From contig JAKPOU010000042.1 of NCBI GenBank assembly GCA_029547705.1, positions 362,197 through 426,196 of the forward strand: DNA of 64,000 nucleotides, in the 5' to 3' direction. Position 1 is the first letter of the stretch. Every line of letters starts with the position of its first letter. Position numbers and translations under genes: made by a program. Positions 56,046-64,000 of the stretch are shown in pieces. The stretch is from Bacteroidota bacterium (GTDB taxonomy: Bacteria; Bacteroidota; Bacteroidia; Bacteroidales; VadinHA17). The notes beneath the pieces were generated by a model that searched no databases, had not been told where the DNA came from, and saw only the letters and a program-made list of their open reading frames with translations.

Positions 56046-57281
56046 ATGTTTAAAGTATTTCTGTTTTTTTTGTTTTCATTTTTTCCGTCTTTTTTATTTT
56101 CCCAGATCATTCTTACTATAGAGGGAACAGTTGTAGTGGATACAACAACCGGTATTTCAAACGGGATTAATATCCCAAGAGAACAACGTACACTCTTTAC
56201 TTACAGGAATAATTCAGTCAGTTCTGCCAATTCAGCCGGATATATGCTGCAGGCTGGTGATGAAATTCCTCAGATAACCAACAATAACCTTGATGGTGGT
56301 TTAATAACCGGTAACAGCTTTACCTGGAACGGAACCAATGCAGACAGCTGGACTCATGCCCTGTTTACAGGTTATAACCTGAATGTGGTTATTAAATACA
56401 ATTATTTACTGAATACACCTAACGGTATTCAGCGGAAATCAAACGGAATGACGGATGAATCAGGTGTGATTGCATATAATATCATAAAAAATCCCAGAGT
56501 AGGAATCGTTGTCAAGGGAATGAACGGAGTGAAAATATTCAATAATACTTTCTACAGTGACAAGACGTCTGCACATACTCCTCGTGGACTAATTGATATT
56601 CATTCCAATACAGACCGGGGATTAAATGCAGTATCAACCGGATCTAAGATCTTCAATAATATTTTTTATACAAGAAATCAGATACCTAATATTAAAATTT
56701 ATGAACCCGAATGTTTACGGGATTTTGAAAGTGATTACAATGTTTTCTGGTGCGAATCCGGAGAACCTCTTTTTGAGATTGGCGGCAGGAAGTTGACATT
56801 TGCTGAATGGCAGGCCATGGGATTTGATAAACATTCGGTTGTTCTGGATCCGGTTTTTGAGGATTTTGACAAATTTGTTCCGCTGGAACGGCTGGATTAC
56901 GGAATCAATCTGGGATCATTTTTTCAGGCCGGATTATCTGTTTCGGCAAGATGGGGAACCACTGATCCTGAAACAACGTTTCAAAGTAGCATCTGGCAGG
57001 CAGGTGCAAGAATCCATGATTTATCCGGGCCTGAGCTAACACTATATCCCAATCCGGCCGTTGATGAGTTTAATGTAGTCATCAGGGATTCAGTCCGGTA
57101 TTATAATACAATAAAACTTTATGATTTAAGTGGCAAGATAGTACTGACTGACTTAATTTATATGGGAGTTAATTCCATTAAGATTCCCCGCAGCCTGCCG
57201 GCAGGAATTTATCAAGTCACTCTTGAGTCGGATCACCTAAGAAGGTATACCCGAAAACTAATTGTTGTTGGCCGTAAGTGA
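56046..57281 (+). CDS. secreted beta-helix protein with T9SS type A sorting domain
   Basis: A 411-residue protein with signal peptide (ending LFSQ). Residues about 60-230 show right-handed beta-helix-type repeats (NNNLDGG, ITGNSF, VIKYNYLLN, KIFNNTFYS, KIFNNIFYT). The C-terminus is a T9SS type A domain (LYPNPAVDEF, GIYQVTLES). Beta-helix proteins of this kind often bind or cleave polysaccharides; no catalytic site is recognisable. It lies 59 bases after the OmpA-family gene, at the start of the AT-richer part of the window. Confidence 0.82.
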   Translation: MFKVFLFFLFSFFPSFLFSQIILTIEGTVVVDTTTGISNGINIPREQRTLFTYRNNSVSSANSAGYMLQAGDEIPQITNNNLDGGLITGNSFTWNGTNADSWTHALFTGYNLNVVIKYNYLLNTPNGIQRKSNGMTDESGVIAYNIIKNPRVGIVVKGMNGVKIFNNTFYSDKTSAHTPRGLIDIHSNTDRGLNAVSTGSKIFNNIFYTRNQIPNIKIYEPECLRDFESDYNVFWCESGEPLFEIGGRKLTFAEWQAMGFDKHSVVLDPVFEDFDKFVPLERLDYGINLGSFFQAGLSVSARWGTTDPETTFQSSIWQAGARIHDLSGPELTLYPNPAVDEFNVVIRDSVRYYNTIKLYDLSGKIVLTDLIYMGVNSIKIPRSLPAGIYQVTLESDHLRRYTRKLIVVGRK

Positions 57282-57356
57282 AAATGTTTTAATTTTTCTT
57301 CAGTCAGGGCGTTACTTTTCCTTCTGTTCAATTCAATATTTATTTCCTCCCTTAGA

Positions 57357-57441
57357 TAATCCGTTAAATTAACTTCAACATTACTGTTTAATGTTGAAAA
57401 CAAGAACATGTTTCAACATATCTAATGTGATTAACGGATTA
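57357..57441 (+). repeat. nested inverted repeats in the 444-bp gap before CotH
   Basis: Outer arms TAATCCGTTAA (57357-57367) and TTAACGGATTA (57431-57441) are perfect complements over 11 bases. Inside is a perfect 10-bp hairpin (TTCAACATTA, five-base loop, TAATGTTGAA; 57374-57398). A third copy of TTCAACAT (57412-57419) could pair with the same middle arm, giving an alternative fold. It may be a structured RNA or a small non-coding element. The rest of 57282-57725 has no gene; TGACGGGGCGGGAGCATG at 57579-57596 resembles a site at 40299. Confidence 0.6.
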
Positions 57442-57725
57442 ATGCAATCCTATATTTATATATATTTGGGCGTTCATTTGTCGGATAAAGGAAATACAAT
57501 AGCAAGCAAAATAAGCCTGATCAGGTATTAAAAGACTTATTGGCACGTTAAAGTATTATTGTATGTTCTTAATGTAAGTGACGGGGCGGGAGCATGGATT
57601 AAGGTCGGCCTTTAGAGTGATTAAGACATTAATTTCCAGTAATAACAACCGGCGGAAGAGGAAGAAATTTTATATCTATAAACCGTAAAGAAAAATAATC
57701 ATTAATTGTACTTAAAAACAGGATT

Positions 57726-59231
57726 ATGAGACATTTTAAAATCGCATTTTTCATTTTTGGCCTGATACTCTTTGGGTGTCAGGAGTCAGTACACGACGTT
57801 ATACTCTCCACAGAGAAGGAATTTATTGATTTTAGTCTTGAGAAAGATCTTAATCCCAGTCTGGACGAAACAGTTACAGCAGAGATTACTGATGCGGAAA
57901 TAAGGCTGACAATTCCCGAACTGGCAGATAAAAAGAATCTGATTGCAACCTTTAGCTATAAAGGGGATATTGTTCTGGTTAATTCTAAAAAACAGGAATC
58001 GGGAGTTTCTGTCAATGATTTTTCCGGGCCTCTGAAATATATTATTCAGGCAGACGATGGCACTCAGAAAACTTACACCATAAAAACGACATGGAAAGAT
58101 GAACTAAAAGCATCCCTTCCTCACATTTACATAGATCTTGATGACGATGAAGCAGTCATTCTAAAGGATGAATATACTAACGGAAGCATAAGGATTGAGG
58201 GCAAGGGAGAATATGCTGATTATAACGGACGAATGGGAATTCGGGGACGAGGCAATACCAGCTGGGGCTATGCTAAGAAACCTTATAAAATCAAGCTTGA
58301 TTCAAAAGCATCTCTTTTTGGAATGGCTGCATACAAGGAATGGGTATTGCTGGCAGAATATCTTGACGGCACAATGTTATATAATTCCATTCCCTATAAG
58401 ACAGGCAGGATGCTGGGAATGCCCTTTACGAATCATATGATTCCGGTGGAACTGACCATTAATGGCGAATATCAGGGGGTTTACACATTTACGGAACATA
58501 AAGAAGTTGGAGAACACCGTATAGATATAGGAAAAAACGGTTTGCTTTTAGAATTGGATACCTATTTTGATGAAACCTGGAAATTCAAATCCGAGAAATA
58601 TGAATTACCTGTAATGATACAGTATCCGAAGGAAAAGGATATGACCCAGGGAAAACTTGATGAAATAAGAACTGATTTTGAAAACCTTGAAGCTTTGGTT
58701 TTTGATCCGAAATTTCCTGACAATAATTATCTGGATTATTTTGATGCTCTTTCATTTGTAAACTATATCATAGTGTATCAGCTGACCCTTAATCAGGAGA
58801 TCAATCATCCGAAAAGTACTTATATTAATAAATTGGCCGGAGGAAAATACAGCATGGGAATAATATGGGATTTTGACTGGGGTTATGGTTTTCAGGGAAA
58901 ATATAAACATTATGATATGAGTACTGCTGAGTTACCTTTGTTTTGGGCAACGGAAACGTCAGGAAAAAGATTTTTCAGCCGGTTTATGGAGGATCCCCGG
59001 GTTCAATCTCTGTTTAAAGAGAGATGGAATTGGTTCAGAACCAATAAATATATGGAATTAAAGGCATACGTGACAAGCTGGTCTGACCTTATCGGACCGG
59101 TATTGGCCGATGATCATGCTTTGTGGGGGAATCGTGATTCTTCCGGTGATCCGGCCATTGACCTTCAGCGGGTATTGAACTGGCTTGATGCCAGAGTTGA
59201 TTATCTGGATAATTATGTTTCAGCCTTCTGA
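57726..59231 (+). CDS. CotH-kinase family lipoprotein
   Basis: A 501-residue protein with lipoprotein signal (ILFGCQES). Residues about 30-130 are a beta-sandwich like those preceding CotH domains (ATFSYKGDIV, TYTIKTTW). The CotH kinase domain begins near 135: GIRGRGNTSWGYAKKPYKIK (phosphate/ATP-binding basic segment), VELTINGEYQGVYTFTEHKE and IIWDFDWGYG with Asp382 and Asp384 as probable metal ligands. CotH proteins phosphorylate secreted proteins in spore-formers; in Bacteroidota they are surface or secreted proteins of unknown targets. A decayed paralogue lies at 61641-61890. Confidence 0.9.
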   Translation: MRHFKIAFFIFGLILFGCQESVHDVILSTEKEFIDFSLEKDLNPSLDETVTAEITDAEIRLTIPELADKKNLIATFSYKGDIVLVNSKKQESGVSVNDFSGPLKYIIQADDGTQKTYTIKTTWKDELKASLPHIYIDLDDDEAVILKDEYTNGSIRIEGKGEYADYNGRMGIRGRGNTSWGYAKKPYKIKLDSKASLFGMAAYKEWVLLAEYLDGTMLYNSIPYKTGRMLGMPFTNHMIPVELTINGEYQGVYTFTEHKEVGEHRIDIGKNGLLLELDTYFDETWKFKSEKYELPVMIQYPKEKDMTQGKLDEIRTDFENLEALVFDPKFPDNNYLDYFDALSFVNYIIVYQLTLNQEINHPKSTYINKLAGGKYSMGIIWDFDWGYGFQGKYKHYDMSTAELPLFWATETSGKRFFSRFMEDPRVQSLFKERWNWFRTNKYMELKAYVTSWSDLIGPVLADDHALWGNRDSSGDPAIDLQRVLNWLDARVDYLDNYVSAF

Positions 59232-59240
59232 GGCAGATTA

Positions 59241-59564
59241 ATAAAATATCATGAATATAATTATTCCGGATAGCAGTTATTTTAACAGTTGAAGATGTTT
59301 TTTACAAGAATAGCACATACAGGTTATTAATATAATCGTTAACAGGATTTATGAAATTCTATCATATTGTTTATTGATCCCATGAAATGAATATTTTCGA
59401 GTGTAAAGCAATCCTTGCCGGCGTTATAGACAGGGTTGTTTAAAGCAGCAATCTTAATATTTAATGTTAAAGGGTCAGCTGTTGTGAAAAAATATAGACT
59501 CTGGCAATGAACTACTTCGCAGCAGAGCTGACAAGGTAGTTCATTTTCACTTAAATTTCCTATG
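59241..59564 (-). pseudogene. remnant of a beta-helix gene related to the one at 61944
   Basis: Two blocks of the minus strand translate to pieces of the beta-helix protein at the right edge. Block 1 (about 59345-59512) gives NAGKDCFTLENIHFMGSINN versus NAGKDFITLEQLHFRGSIDN in the intact protein, preceded by TADPLTLNIKIAAL versus TDPLRLNIEIATL. Block 2 (about 59241-59303) gives KTSSTVKITAIRNNYIHDIL versus KTSSTAKITTIQNNFIHDVL. The coding between them and the 3' half are gone, and a stop follows block 1. Block 2 abuts the CotH stop. The remaining bases to 59780 are AT-rich with no gene. Confidence 0.88.
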
Positions 59565-59720
59565 TTTGATGACGTAAGTAGTGGATTTGTTTTTGATTAG
59601 CTATTTTGATCATAACTAATTCAAATGTGGTGTTTTATGTTAAAAGTATCATTGTTTTAAAAAAATTAATAACTGAATATCAACCATTTGAGATGTGGAA
59701 AACTTTAATAAGTAATAATA

Positions 59721-59736
59721 AACTTATCGATAAGTT
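59721..59736. promoter_or_regulatory. perfect 16-bp palindrome upstream of the LamG gene
   Basis: AACTTATCGATAAGTT, 44 bases before the ATG at 59781. It is a perfect two-fold symmetric site in AT-rich sequence and could be an operator, but nothing else supports that. Confidence 0.3.
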
Positions 59737-59780
59737 AACTGAACGGAATCATTAGACAATCTCATTTAATTTAAAAAACA

Positions 59781-61631
59781 ATGGAAAGCATTTATCGTTT
59801 TAATTTATGGATTTTAATAATAATCATATTATCTATTAGTGGTTGCCATAAAGATGAAATTCAAACAGAAAATGGGTTGCTTTCCGGAATTGTAGGTTAT
59901 TGGCGTCTAGACGATTTGTCAGGAGATGCATTAGCTGCCGTTGGGGGACATGATGGTATTAATTATGCAGTAAATCAAGGATTCACTGGTAAAGTAGGCA
60001 CCGCTTATTATTTCTCGAAGTCAAATAATAGCTATATAGATTGCGGTGAAGTTTCATTAGGTATAAATACATTTTCTTTCTGGGCAAAAAGATCTGTAAG
60101 AGGAGGGTGGGATTGCTTGATTGGACTGGGAGAAAACTCTTTCGGACTTTGGATAGACCCCTCCAATCATATTTGTCTTGTTAACAATAGCGGAGTTCAA
60201 ATTGCTACATGGAATGAGTGGACAGACTTATCATTGTACCATCACATAGTCTTAGTAACCTCAGCAAAGGGGGAATCCGGTAAAGTAGAATTATTTGTTG
60301 ATGGGATTTCAAAGGGGAAACGATCATGCGATCTTCCGGCGATCACAAATTTTGTCATTGGAGGCGGTCGTAATATAGATGGTTTTACCTCTTCAACCAG
60401 TTTCAATGGACTTATTGATGAGGTCGGTCTTTGGAGCAGGGACTTGACTTTATCAGAGGTTGTAGAATTATATAACCAAAGTAAAGGTAATACATATTCA
60501 TTTAAGCTGGGACTTACTCAGCCTGATGTCTGGTTTTCTCCAATGCTTGATGTTGCTACATTACTTCATAGTTTAGGCAACAAAATAGTTATTTTGGGAA
60601 GCCAGGGGGCACAAAAATATGTTAGATACAGTAGTGATAATGGAGTCACATATAATAATGGTGTTAATGTTACTACAGGTTTTGTCCCCTTAAAAGCTCG
60701 TATTTTAGTAAATGGAAATATTGTTTTGTTCGGCATTAATGAAATTTATTATTCTGATGATAATCTGGAGACAATAAAACCTTGCATCGTACTCGACAAA
60801 GATGGCAGTCAATATTTACCACACACACCTGTAAACAGTGATTATCCCGGTGCTTATTTTTATTTTATGGGTGGATTTATTGAGCATGACGGTATTTCGG
60901 TTTTAGGTAATTATACTAATACCACTAGGGGAGCATCACCAGTCAATTTATATTATTCAATTGATGGAATAACCTGGAAGGTCTTTTATACTTTTGGGCA
61001 AAACAAAATTGCCACAGATGATGGTACACCGAGCGGAGGTGTTGGCGGAACTTTGCTCGGTGATCCGAACAATCCACTTACAGCGCGTCACATCCATGCC
61101 GTAAACATTGGTGGTGATGGGAATTTTTATGTAAGCACGGGAGATGCTTTTGAAGAAATGCATATCCTGAAATGCTCATATAATAAAGCAAGTGATAGTT
61201 GGGTTGTTAATGATTTACTGAAAGGGAAGAGTGTAACCTGGCAACGAATGAGGGCATTAGGTGCATTTGAACGCGGAGGCTACCTGTATTGGGGTTCCGA
61301 TGGAGATGGTCGGTTTCGTTACGGAGATAAATTCTATGAGGGCCTTGGCATCTACAAATGTGCAGTGACTGATATCAATGATCTGACGAAACATATATTG
61401 TTGCAACCTTTACCTGCCGCATGTTATTCTTTCGTAAACATCGATAATATAGTTCTTGCAGGTCTGATGAATGTTGGCTATGTATATGTTTCTTTGGATT
61501 ACGGAGAAACCTGGTCTGTCTACGCTAAGCCCGACTGGATGACTGGTAACGTTGATGGAGTATGGTATAATGAATTACATCGTTTTTTTGTAACACGTGC
61601 AGGATATACTATTTCTGGCGAGCGGTTTTAA
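59781..61631 (+). CDS. LamG-domain lipoprotein with Asp-box (sialidase-like) propeller
   Basis: A 616-residue lipoprotein (ISGCHKD). Residues about 38-235 are a LamG/concanavalin-A-like lectin domain (GYWRLDDLSGDAL, FSFWAKRS, HHIVLVTS, VELFVDG, LIDEVGLWSRDLTLSEVVEL). The C-terminal part has Asp-box repeats of beta-propellers: YSSDNGVTYN, YSIDGITWKVF, VSLDYGETWSVY. Sialidases share these boxes, but no arginine triad can be assigned, so a glycan-binding protein is as likely. It sits between the two CotH/beta-helix units and is markedly AT-rich, as are its flanks, which suggests acquisition by transfer. Confidence 0.82.
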   Translation: MESIYRFNLWILIIIILSISGCHKDEIQTENGLLSGIVGYWRLDDLSGDALAAVGGHDGINYAVNQGFTGKVGTAYYFSKSNNSYIDCGEVSLGINTFSFWAKRSVRGGWDCLIGLGENSFGLWIDPSNHICLVNNSGVQIATWNEWTDLSLYHHIVLVTSAKGESGKVELFVDGISKGKRSCDLPAITNFVIGGGRNIDGFTSSTSFNGLIDEVGLWSRDLTLSEVVELYNQSKGNTYSFKLGLTQPDVWFSPMLDVATLLHSLGNKIVILGSQGAQKYVRYSSDNGVTYNNGVNVTTGFVPLKARILVNGNIVLFGINEIYYSDDNLETIKPCIVLDKDGSQYLPHTPVNSDYPGAYFYFMGGFIEHDGISVLGNYTNTTRGASPVNLYYSIDGITWKVFYTFGQNKIATDDGTPSGGVGGTLLGDPNNPLTARHIHAVNIGGDGNFYVSTGDAFEEMHILKCSYNKASDSWVVNDLLKGKSVTWQRMRALGAFERGGYLYWGSDGDGRFRYGDKFYEGLGIYKCAVTDINDLTKHILLQPLPAACYSFVNIDNIVLAGLMNVGYVYVSLDYGETWSVYAKPDWMTGNVDGVWYNELHRFFVTRAGYTISGERF

Positions 61632-61640
61632 CTAATAACG

Positions 61641-61890
61641 TGGACAAGGAATTCTTTGATGATATCTCTTTTGTGAACTATATGGTTGTTTATCAGCCAA
61701 TTTCCAATCAGGAGCTCAAGGAATACGTTACAAGCTGACCGGAAATTTAAGGATCAGTATTGATCTGTGATCATACTTTGTGGAGAAATCCTAATTCTTC
61801 GGGTGATTCTGCCATTGACCTTCCGCAGGTATTGAACTGGCATTTCAAAATCTGGATGTTTGGACAAATCAGATGTGGCTTTTAAATGAA
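61641..61890 (+). pseudogene. remnant of a CotH-kinase gene
   Basis: The frame from 61641 gives FFDDISFVNYMVVYQ, matching YFDALSFVNYIIVYQ of the intact CotH at 57726, then jumps to ELKEYVTS, matching ELKAYVTS about 86 codons later, and meets TGA where the intact gene has Trp. Further on, DNA such as GATTCTGCCATTGACCTTC still matches the last codons of CotH (WGNRDSSGDPAIDLQRVLNW). The 5' two-thirds are absent. An internal deletion, a stop and a missing N-terminus make it a clear pseudogene, lying tail-to-tail with the beta-helix gene. Confidence 0.9.
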
Positions 61891-61943
61891 GGTTAACTAT
61901 AAAAAATCAGGTGAATTTTAGCGCATAATCAGATTAAACTTTC

Positions 61944-64000
61944 TCAGGTTTTTATGAATTTTTGTGTTGTCACAATTAGTTTGTTTTTAATTATTGCAAT
62001 ATAAGTTCCCGGTTTCAAATAAGACAGATCAAACAGTGTTGAATTCAGATCACCGGAAAATATATCGTCATATACTGTTTTTCCCGATAAGTTTATTATA
62101 GTTATTTTGTATTGTTCATTTGGAACAGAACCTAGATAGTCAAAGTAAAACCGGCCATTGTTAGGATTTGGATAAACTTTTAATTGGCTATCCTTTTTTT
62201 CAATAGAAGAAGATACGAGAAACTTGAGAGGTGTTGATGTTTCTGATGCTTTAGATTTATAGTTTGCGACTGCATATAATGTATAATTTCCTTCTTCAAG
62301 ATCCTTGAGTGTAAATAAAAAAGGAGAAAAACTACTTTCTCCCAGTAAGATATTCCCGTTATATAAAGTGATTGAATGTACTGAGTTATCAGGATCATTT
62401 ACTAAAACCTCAACTATCAATGTGGCAGGAGCTGTATAAGAATTGTTTTTTGTCGGAGAAGTGATGGAAATCACTAAAGATTGGTCTTGATGATCTGGAT
62501 GTGCTGTAGGTTTAGTTGGTTCCGGATCTGGCATTAGAACAACTGATGTATATGGAAATAGTATAAGTGACCCATTAAATTTTTTCCCTGTTACGTCAAC
62601 CATAGGTTGTTCCAGGTTTATTACCTTATTTGTGTTAGAAGCGTTATAATAAAAACTAATTTTGGATGTATCATTGACAATAACAGCTGATTTTTTCGAA
62701 TTATGATCCTGATTCGTTAAGGTTGTCCATTCCGGAAGAGTTCTTTTTTTGTTGCCTGTTGATGGCGAATAAGTTTGAATAGAATTATCATCATCAGCAG
62801 GTCTTGCATAGTAATTTTTGTCAGCGCTCCCAAACATGTTAATATCATCAGCAACACTATAGAATTTTAAAGTAAGCTGTGTGGGTGCCTTTGCGATAAA
62901 TAAATTGTGATTTAAAAGATTACTTCTTATGCTACTTCCAGAACTATTTTGAAAATACATGCCATAAACATTGTTAAAAGCAGTATTGTTTTCGATTCTG
63001 TTATTTTGTGCACGGTGGATCATATAACCTGCTTCATTACAATGTGCAACAGTGTTATTAATGATAATTGAATTTGTAGAGTTAACATCGAGGTAAATAC
63101 CTCTGGCAATATATCTTCCTGGATAAGGTGTTCCATCAGTATTGCCGATGACCCTTAAAATAATGTTTCCATCAATTTTCCTGGAAGTTCCTTCTTTCGC
63201 GGTATAAATACCACCACCATCATTAAGACCTAATAAAACATCATGAATGAAGTTGTTCTGAATAGTAGTTATTTTCGCAGTTGAAGATGTTTTTATCCCT
63301 GAATAACCTACATTGCGGATGATATTATTTTTAACCAGACATTCGTTATCGTTTACAATTATGCCGATTGTTTGGCTACCGCAAAATGCCTGTCCGGTTG
63401 TCAGTCCTACATTTTCTATTAGGTTAAATAATACATTGTGTTGATTTCCAATGATTTGGATCGCTGTTTGGTTGCAGTATGAAATAATATTATTATTTAT
63501 ATTTCCCCGATTACCCCAAAGATTGATACAGTCCTGACCGGCAAAAGCAAATTGGCAATTACGTATAATAATATTATCGTTGGCAGGATTAATAAATTCA
63601 ATCATATTGTCTATTGAACCTCTGAAATGGAGCTGTTCTAATGTAATGAAGTCTTTGCCGGCATTATGCACAAGATTTTTTAAAGTCGCAATTTCAATAT
63701 TTAGTCTTAATGGGTCTGTTGTTCCTAAGTAAATATATATTTGACAGCTCGATACATCGTGGTACCATTCTCCAAACTGGCTGAGAGTTCTCAGATCATT
63801 TTGAATGAAATACCCGTGATTGCTCAAAGCTTCCTGGGTTGTACCCAATGATGTATAATACAAAGTACCGCCGGAATGACGTGTAATCCTGCATCTGTCG
63901 AGCGACCAGTCATTTTTCCTTATGACAACTTCAGCACCGGTCCAGTTGGGTGTCTGGCCAAGATCACTGTCGGTTATGGAAATATTGGAACTTGCAGAAT
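61944..64000 (-). CDS. secreted right-handed beta-helix protein, T9SS type A sorting domain, 5' end outside window
   Basis: The frame is open from the right edge to the stop at 61944-61946, giving about 685 residues without the N-terminus; an in-frame TTG at 63863 is not a real start, since homologous coding continues upstream (QTPNWTGAEVVIRKNDW). Residues matching a parallel beta-helix run through the first two-thirds (NIIIRNCQFAF, NINNNIISYC, IIINNTVAHC, RIENNTAFNN). Then come an Ig-like domain (ITLYNGNILLGESSF) and a type A sorting domain (VYPNPNNGRFYFDY, GTYIAII). Such proteins often act on polysaccharides (lyase or epimerase-type folds); no catalytic residues can be assigned. A decayed copy lies at 59241-59564. 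Confidence 0.87.
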   Translation of the reverse strand, partial: SASSNISITDSDLGQTPNWTGAEVVIRKNDWSLDRCRITRHSGGTLYYTSLGTTQEALSNHGYFIQNDLRTLSQFGEWYHDVSSCQIYIYLGTTDPLRLNIEIATLKNLVHNAGKDFITLEQLHFRGSIDNMIEFINPANDNIIIRNCQFAFAGQDCINLWGNRGNINNNIISYCNQTAIQIIGNQHNVLFNLIENVGLTTGQAFCGSQTIGIIVNDNECLVKNNIIRNVGYSGIKTSSTAKITTIQNNFIHDVLLGLNDGGGIYTAKEGTSRKIDGNIILRVIGNTDGTPYPGRYIARGIYLDVNSTNSIIINNTVAHCNEAGYMIHRAQNNRIENNTAFNNVYGMYFQNSSGSSIRSNLLNHNLFIAKAPTQLTLKFYSVADDINMFGSADKNYYARPADDDNSIQTYSPSTGNKKRTLPEWTTLTNQDHNSKKSAVIVNDTSKISFYYNASNTNKVINLEQPMVDVTGKKFNGSLILFPYTSVVLMPDPEPTKPTAHPDHQDQSLVISITSPTKNNSYTAPATLIVEVLVNDPDNSVHSITLYNGNILLGESSFSPFLFTLKDLEEGNYTLYAVANYKSKASETSTPLKFLVSSSIEKKDSQLKVYPNPNNGRFYFDYLGSVPNEQYKITIINLSGKTVYDDIFSGDLNSTLFDLSYLKPGTYIAIIKNKLIVTTQKFIKT

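Noticed and set aside
57357..57441. Integron attC-like recombination site
   Set aside because: Inverted arms lack the GTTRRRY/RYYYAAC core boxes in the right places, and no integrase or cassette array is nearby.
57461..57468. TATATTTG as a promoter -7 element
   Set aside because: Matches TAnnTTTG but lies in an AT-alternating tract 258 bases from the next gene with no -33 TTTG at the right distance.
63861..63863. TTG as the start of the right-edge beta-helix gene
   Set aside because: The same frame stays open to the window edge with protein-like sequence, so the true start lies outside.

Overview
The window is a chromosomal piece of a Bacteroidota bacterium, most likely of the order Bacteroidales or a relative. 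The signs are a SusC/SusD pair, PorP/SprF and both classes of type IX secretion (T9SS) C-terminal sorting domains, many Tat-exported or lipobox-bearing sugar enzymes, and a Bacteroidota-type promoter (TTTG / TAnnTTTG) upstream of ilvD. Base composition looks close to balanced over most of the window and becomes clearly AT-richer from about 56 kb to the right edge. I saw no rRNA, tRNA, CRISPR array or transposase.

Region 1 (1-6567, minus strand) is a branched-chain amino acid operon, ilvD-ilvB-ilvN-ilvC-leuA, with leuA running off the left edge. Its leader holds a complete transcription attenuator: a 19-residue leader peptide with ten Leu/Ile/Val codons, a 14-bp pause stem, a competing antiterminator pairing and an intrinsic terminator just before ilvD.

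Region 2 (6782-39764) is a large carbohydrate-use region. It holds a GH2-like protein that has lost its catalytic barrel, a GH92 mannosidase, two acetyl-xylan-esterase-like hydrolases (one fused to an STN domain), an SGNH esterase, an exported NagA-like deacetylase, a CstA-type transporter, a SusC/SusD pair, a freestanding TonB-plug protein, and a set of exported xylose-isomerase-like TIM-barrel proteins (four) and Gfo/Idh/MocA oxidoreductases (two of three exported). The last group suggests periplasmic oxidation and rearrangement of sugars or glycosides (a 3-keto-sugar type of chemistry), fed by outer-membrane import and surface hydrolases. This is inference from families and context.

Region 3 (40415-55986) is a surface-protein and secretion locus: three consecutive giant repeat proteins (two with type A and one with type B T9SS sorting domains), then a PorP/SprF-like protein and an OmpA-family protein with PD40 and PKD domains. 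The three giants share a ~105-residue cysteine-containing module and very regular Ig-like repeats.

Region 4 (56046-64000) is AT-rich and holds secreted beta-helix, CotH-kinase and LamG/Asp-box proteins. Two convergent CotH / beta-helix units have decayed in complementary ways: the left unit keeps CotH and has only scraps of the beta-helix gene, and the right unit keeps the beta-helix gene and has only scraps of CotH.
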